14,343 bases of DNA from Clostridia bacterium (GTDB taxonomy: Bacteria; Bacillota; Sulfobacillia; SLMV01). The DNA is taken from contig PWGR01000261.1 of NCBI GenBank assembly GCA_003554565.1, positions 1 to 14,343 of the forward strand. The letters run 5' to 3'. The notes beneath the pieces are model-generated. The model was not told the DNA's origin and did no database searches. It was given only the letters and a program-made list of their open reading frames with translations. A program made the position numbers and the translations under genes. Below are positions 13,078 to 14,343 of this stretch, in pieces (positions within the stretch are counted from its first letter, which is position 1; each line of letters starts with the position of its first letter).

Positions 13078-14138
13078 GACACACGACATGTGATTTCCCG
13101 GGCGAACTCCTGTCTGCCTATCTCGATAACGAGGTCACCGAAAGCGAGTCCGCGCGTGTCCGTGGGCACCTGCAGGACTGTGCTCATTGTCGCCGCAGGT
13201 TGGAACAGCTGCGGGAAACGCGGGAGATACTCAGTGAGGTCCCTTCGCAGTCGGTTCCTTCATCTTTCCGGCGGCAGCTGAGGGCTGATCTTCTGCGGCA
13301 CAAAGAGGATAAACCCGGACTCCGGGGATCCGGGAGTGGGTGGCTTCGTAGGATGCCGATGGTAGCAGCTGTGCTGCTGCTCCTTCTTCTTCCTGTTGCC
13401 GGGTTGTACAGCCATGTATCCGCCCCCGGGGAGCCTCTCATGATGTCGATGCGGGCTGTGGGGGAGGATGATGCCCCGGCTGATGCTCCCCAACTGGAGA
13501 GCGCAGATCCTGAACCTGAAACCGACGCCCAGATGCTGTCAGAGGTGCTCAGGGTGGACGAAGCAGAGCGGTCTGAGTCCATTATCCTGCACGTTGCAGA
13601 TGTACAGGAGGGTACGGCAGCTCTTGCGGCCCTGGCTGATACAGTGGACGCCGAGGTGCAGAGCCACGAGCAGGTCTGGGATGCCGATGGGTACCTCAAG
13701 GAGAGCGAGTCTCTGCTGCAGGTGGATTCAGACAGCTACGCAATCCTGCGCGAGGGCGTGCTGCGCATGGGCACCCTGGCCCGGCAGCGCGTGGAGGCCG
13801 ACCCGGTGGTGCATCGGGACGAGATGTCCCGTGAATTTGCCGCTGCGGAGGAGGCGGATCAGCGAACGCACCTCAGAGTGGTCATGATGGTCGACGATGA
13901 GACCATCAGTGACGTACAGCTCGATGAGCTCTGTCTTGTGCGTACTCAGCTGGAGGAAACCACGTTTCCTGCGCAGCTGCGGGAGGCGGCTGCCAGGTCC
14001 TGGACTGTTTTTGGAGCGCATGTAGCCTATGCTGTTCTGTGGATTGCCGCCCGCATTCCGCACCTGATTTTTGTCTCCTTGCTGGTTGTCACCGTGATTT
14101 TTGCCCTTTCCGCCCACAGGCGAAAAGATTCTGCCTGA
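13074..14138 (+). CDS. Zinc-finger anti-sigma factor with DUF4349-like extracytoplasmic domain
   Basis: A 354-residue membrane protein, the likely regulator of the preceding sigma factor. The N-terminal zinc-binding anti-sigma domain has Cys6, His32, Cys36 and Cys39 (HLQDCAHC, the Hx3Cx2C pattern). A first membrane helix lies at about 94-113 (MVAAVLLLLLLPVAGLY). An acidic linker follows (about 120-155). The extracytoplasmic part from about 158 (SESIILHVADVQEGTAALAALADTVDAEV) resembles DUF4349 proteins, as does the tail: W-containing helix, PHLIFVSLLVVTVIFAL (about 329-346) and a short basic end. It would therefore place the zinc domain in the cytoplasm and a roughly 200-residue sensor outside. 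It starts inside the sigma stop (ATGA). The anti-sigma call is firm; the DUF4349 resemblance is moderate. Confidence 0.88.
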   Translation: MRHTTCDFPGELLSAYLDNEVTESESARVRGHLQDCAHCRRRLEQLRETREILSEVPSQSVPSSFRRQLRADLLRHKEDKPGLRGSGSGWLRRMPMVAAVLLLLLLPVAGLYSHVSAPGEPLMMSMRAVGEDDAPADAPQLESADPEPETDAQMLSEVLRVDEAERSESIILHVADVQEGTAALAALADTVDAEVQSHEQVWDADGYLKESESLLQVDSDSYAILREGVLRMGTLARQRVEADPVVHRDEMSREFAAAEEADQRTHLRVVMMVDDETISDVQLDELCLVRTQLEETTFPAQLREAAARSWTVFGAHVAYAVLWIAARIPHLIFVSLLVVTVIFALSAHRRKDSA

Positions 14139-14145
14139 TCTGAGC

Positions 14146-14214
14146 ATGCAGCAAGCCTTCTTACAGCTGTACAATGAGGTGAGTGGGAAACTCGGGGGTG
14201 AGGATTTTGTCTGA
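14146..14214 (+). CDS. Possible 22-residue leader peptide overlapping the polA start
   Basis: A short frame from ATG 14146 to TGA 14214 encodes MQQAFLQLYNEVSGKLGGED and two more residues. It lies 7 bases behind the anti-sigma stop and overlaps the proposed polA TTG (14207) by 8 bases in another frame. The Shine-Dalgarno match is poor. It may be chance, or a coupling peptide. Confidence 0.2.
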   Translation: MQQAFLQLYNEVSGKLGGEDFV

Positions 14215-14343
14215 TGGACATGGTAGACACAAACACACGCTCATTGCCGTCGATGGTACGAGTTTGATGTATCGGGCCTATTACGCGATCAGGGAGCTTA
14301 CTGGCCCGGATGGATCGGCTACCAACGCCGTGTACGGTTTTAC
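14207..14343 (+). CDS. polA: DNA polymerase I (PolA), N-terminal part
   Basis: The gene runs off the window; 45 residues are visible. DNA polymerase I fills gaps and removes RNA primers during replication and repair. The visible part is the start of the 5'-3' exonuclease domain: LIAVDGTSLMYRAYYAI, with the metal-binding aspartate of the family's LIDGNS motif, followed by TGPDGSATNAVYGF. TTG 14207 is preferred because GGTGAGG lies just ahead and no ATG or GTG occurs in frame before the conserved block. It follows the anti-sigma gene on the same strand after 68 bases. The family is firm; the start is moderate. Confidence 0.92.
   Translation, partial: MSDGHGRHKHTLIAVDGTSLMYRAYYAIRELTGPDGSATNAVYGF

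Overview
This window looks like chromosomal DNA from a GC-rich, endospore-forming member of the Bacillota (Clostridia- or Limnochordia-like). The main evidence is a recognisable YtrH/YtrI sporulation pair next to dnaE. Frequent GTG and TTG starts behind purine-rich Shine-Dalgarno sites fit this. No transposase, phage gene, CRISPR array or integrase is visible. The species cannot be named from the sequence alone.

Left part (1-5726): the 3' end of murD is followed by an endonuclease III gene (nth), both on the + strand. A minus-strand pair, ytrH then ytrI, runs towards nth, and ytrI overlaps the 3' end of nth. The pair is divergent from a full-length DNA polymerase III alpha gene (dnaE). A sporulation sigma-E-like promoter can be proposed in the 111-bp gap between ytrH and dnaE. 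An fxsA-family membrane protein gene sits 14 bp behind dnaE.

Middle part (5727-10489) is accessory in character. It begins with an unassigned 425-bp gap, followed by a minus-strand pair: an acetamidase/formamidase-family enzyme and a two-domain GNAT acetyltransferase. A + strand alpha/beta hydrolase comes next. A tRNA-Leu(CAA) gene on the minus strand has its own sigma-A-like promoter and terminator. A small membrane protein gene lies just upstream of the tRNA in the same direction, and its 3' end overlaps the tRNA promoter. A 471-bp gap rich in inverted repeats closes this part.

Right part (10490-14343): an exported L,D-transpeptidase with a C-terminal copper-amine-oxidase-N-like region; a 539-bp gap with several long inverted repeats; and a translationally coupled ECF sigma factor and zinc-finger anti-sigma factor. 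The anti-sigma factor carries a DUF4349-like extracytoplasmic domain. The window ends in the start of polA.

Functionally, three threads are visible: DNA replication and repair (nth, dnaE, polA), cell envelope and sporulation (murD, ytrHI, the L,D-transpeptidase, the ECF/anti-sigma pair), and small-molecule metabolism (amidase, acetyltransferase, hydrolase). I saw no strong candidate for a wholly new defence or mobile system. The least explained parts are the structured gaps at 10019-10489 and 11927-12465, the gap at 5727-6151, and the sensor part of the anti-sigma factor.
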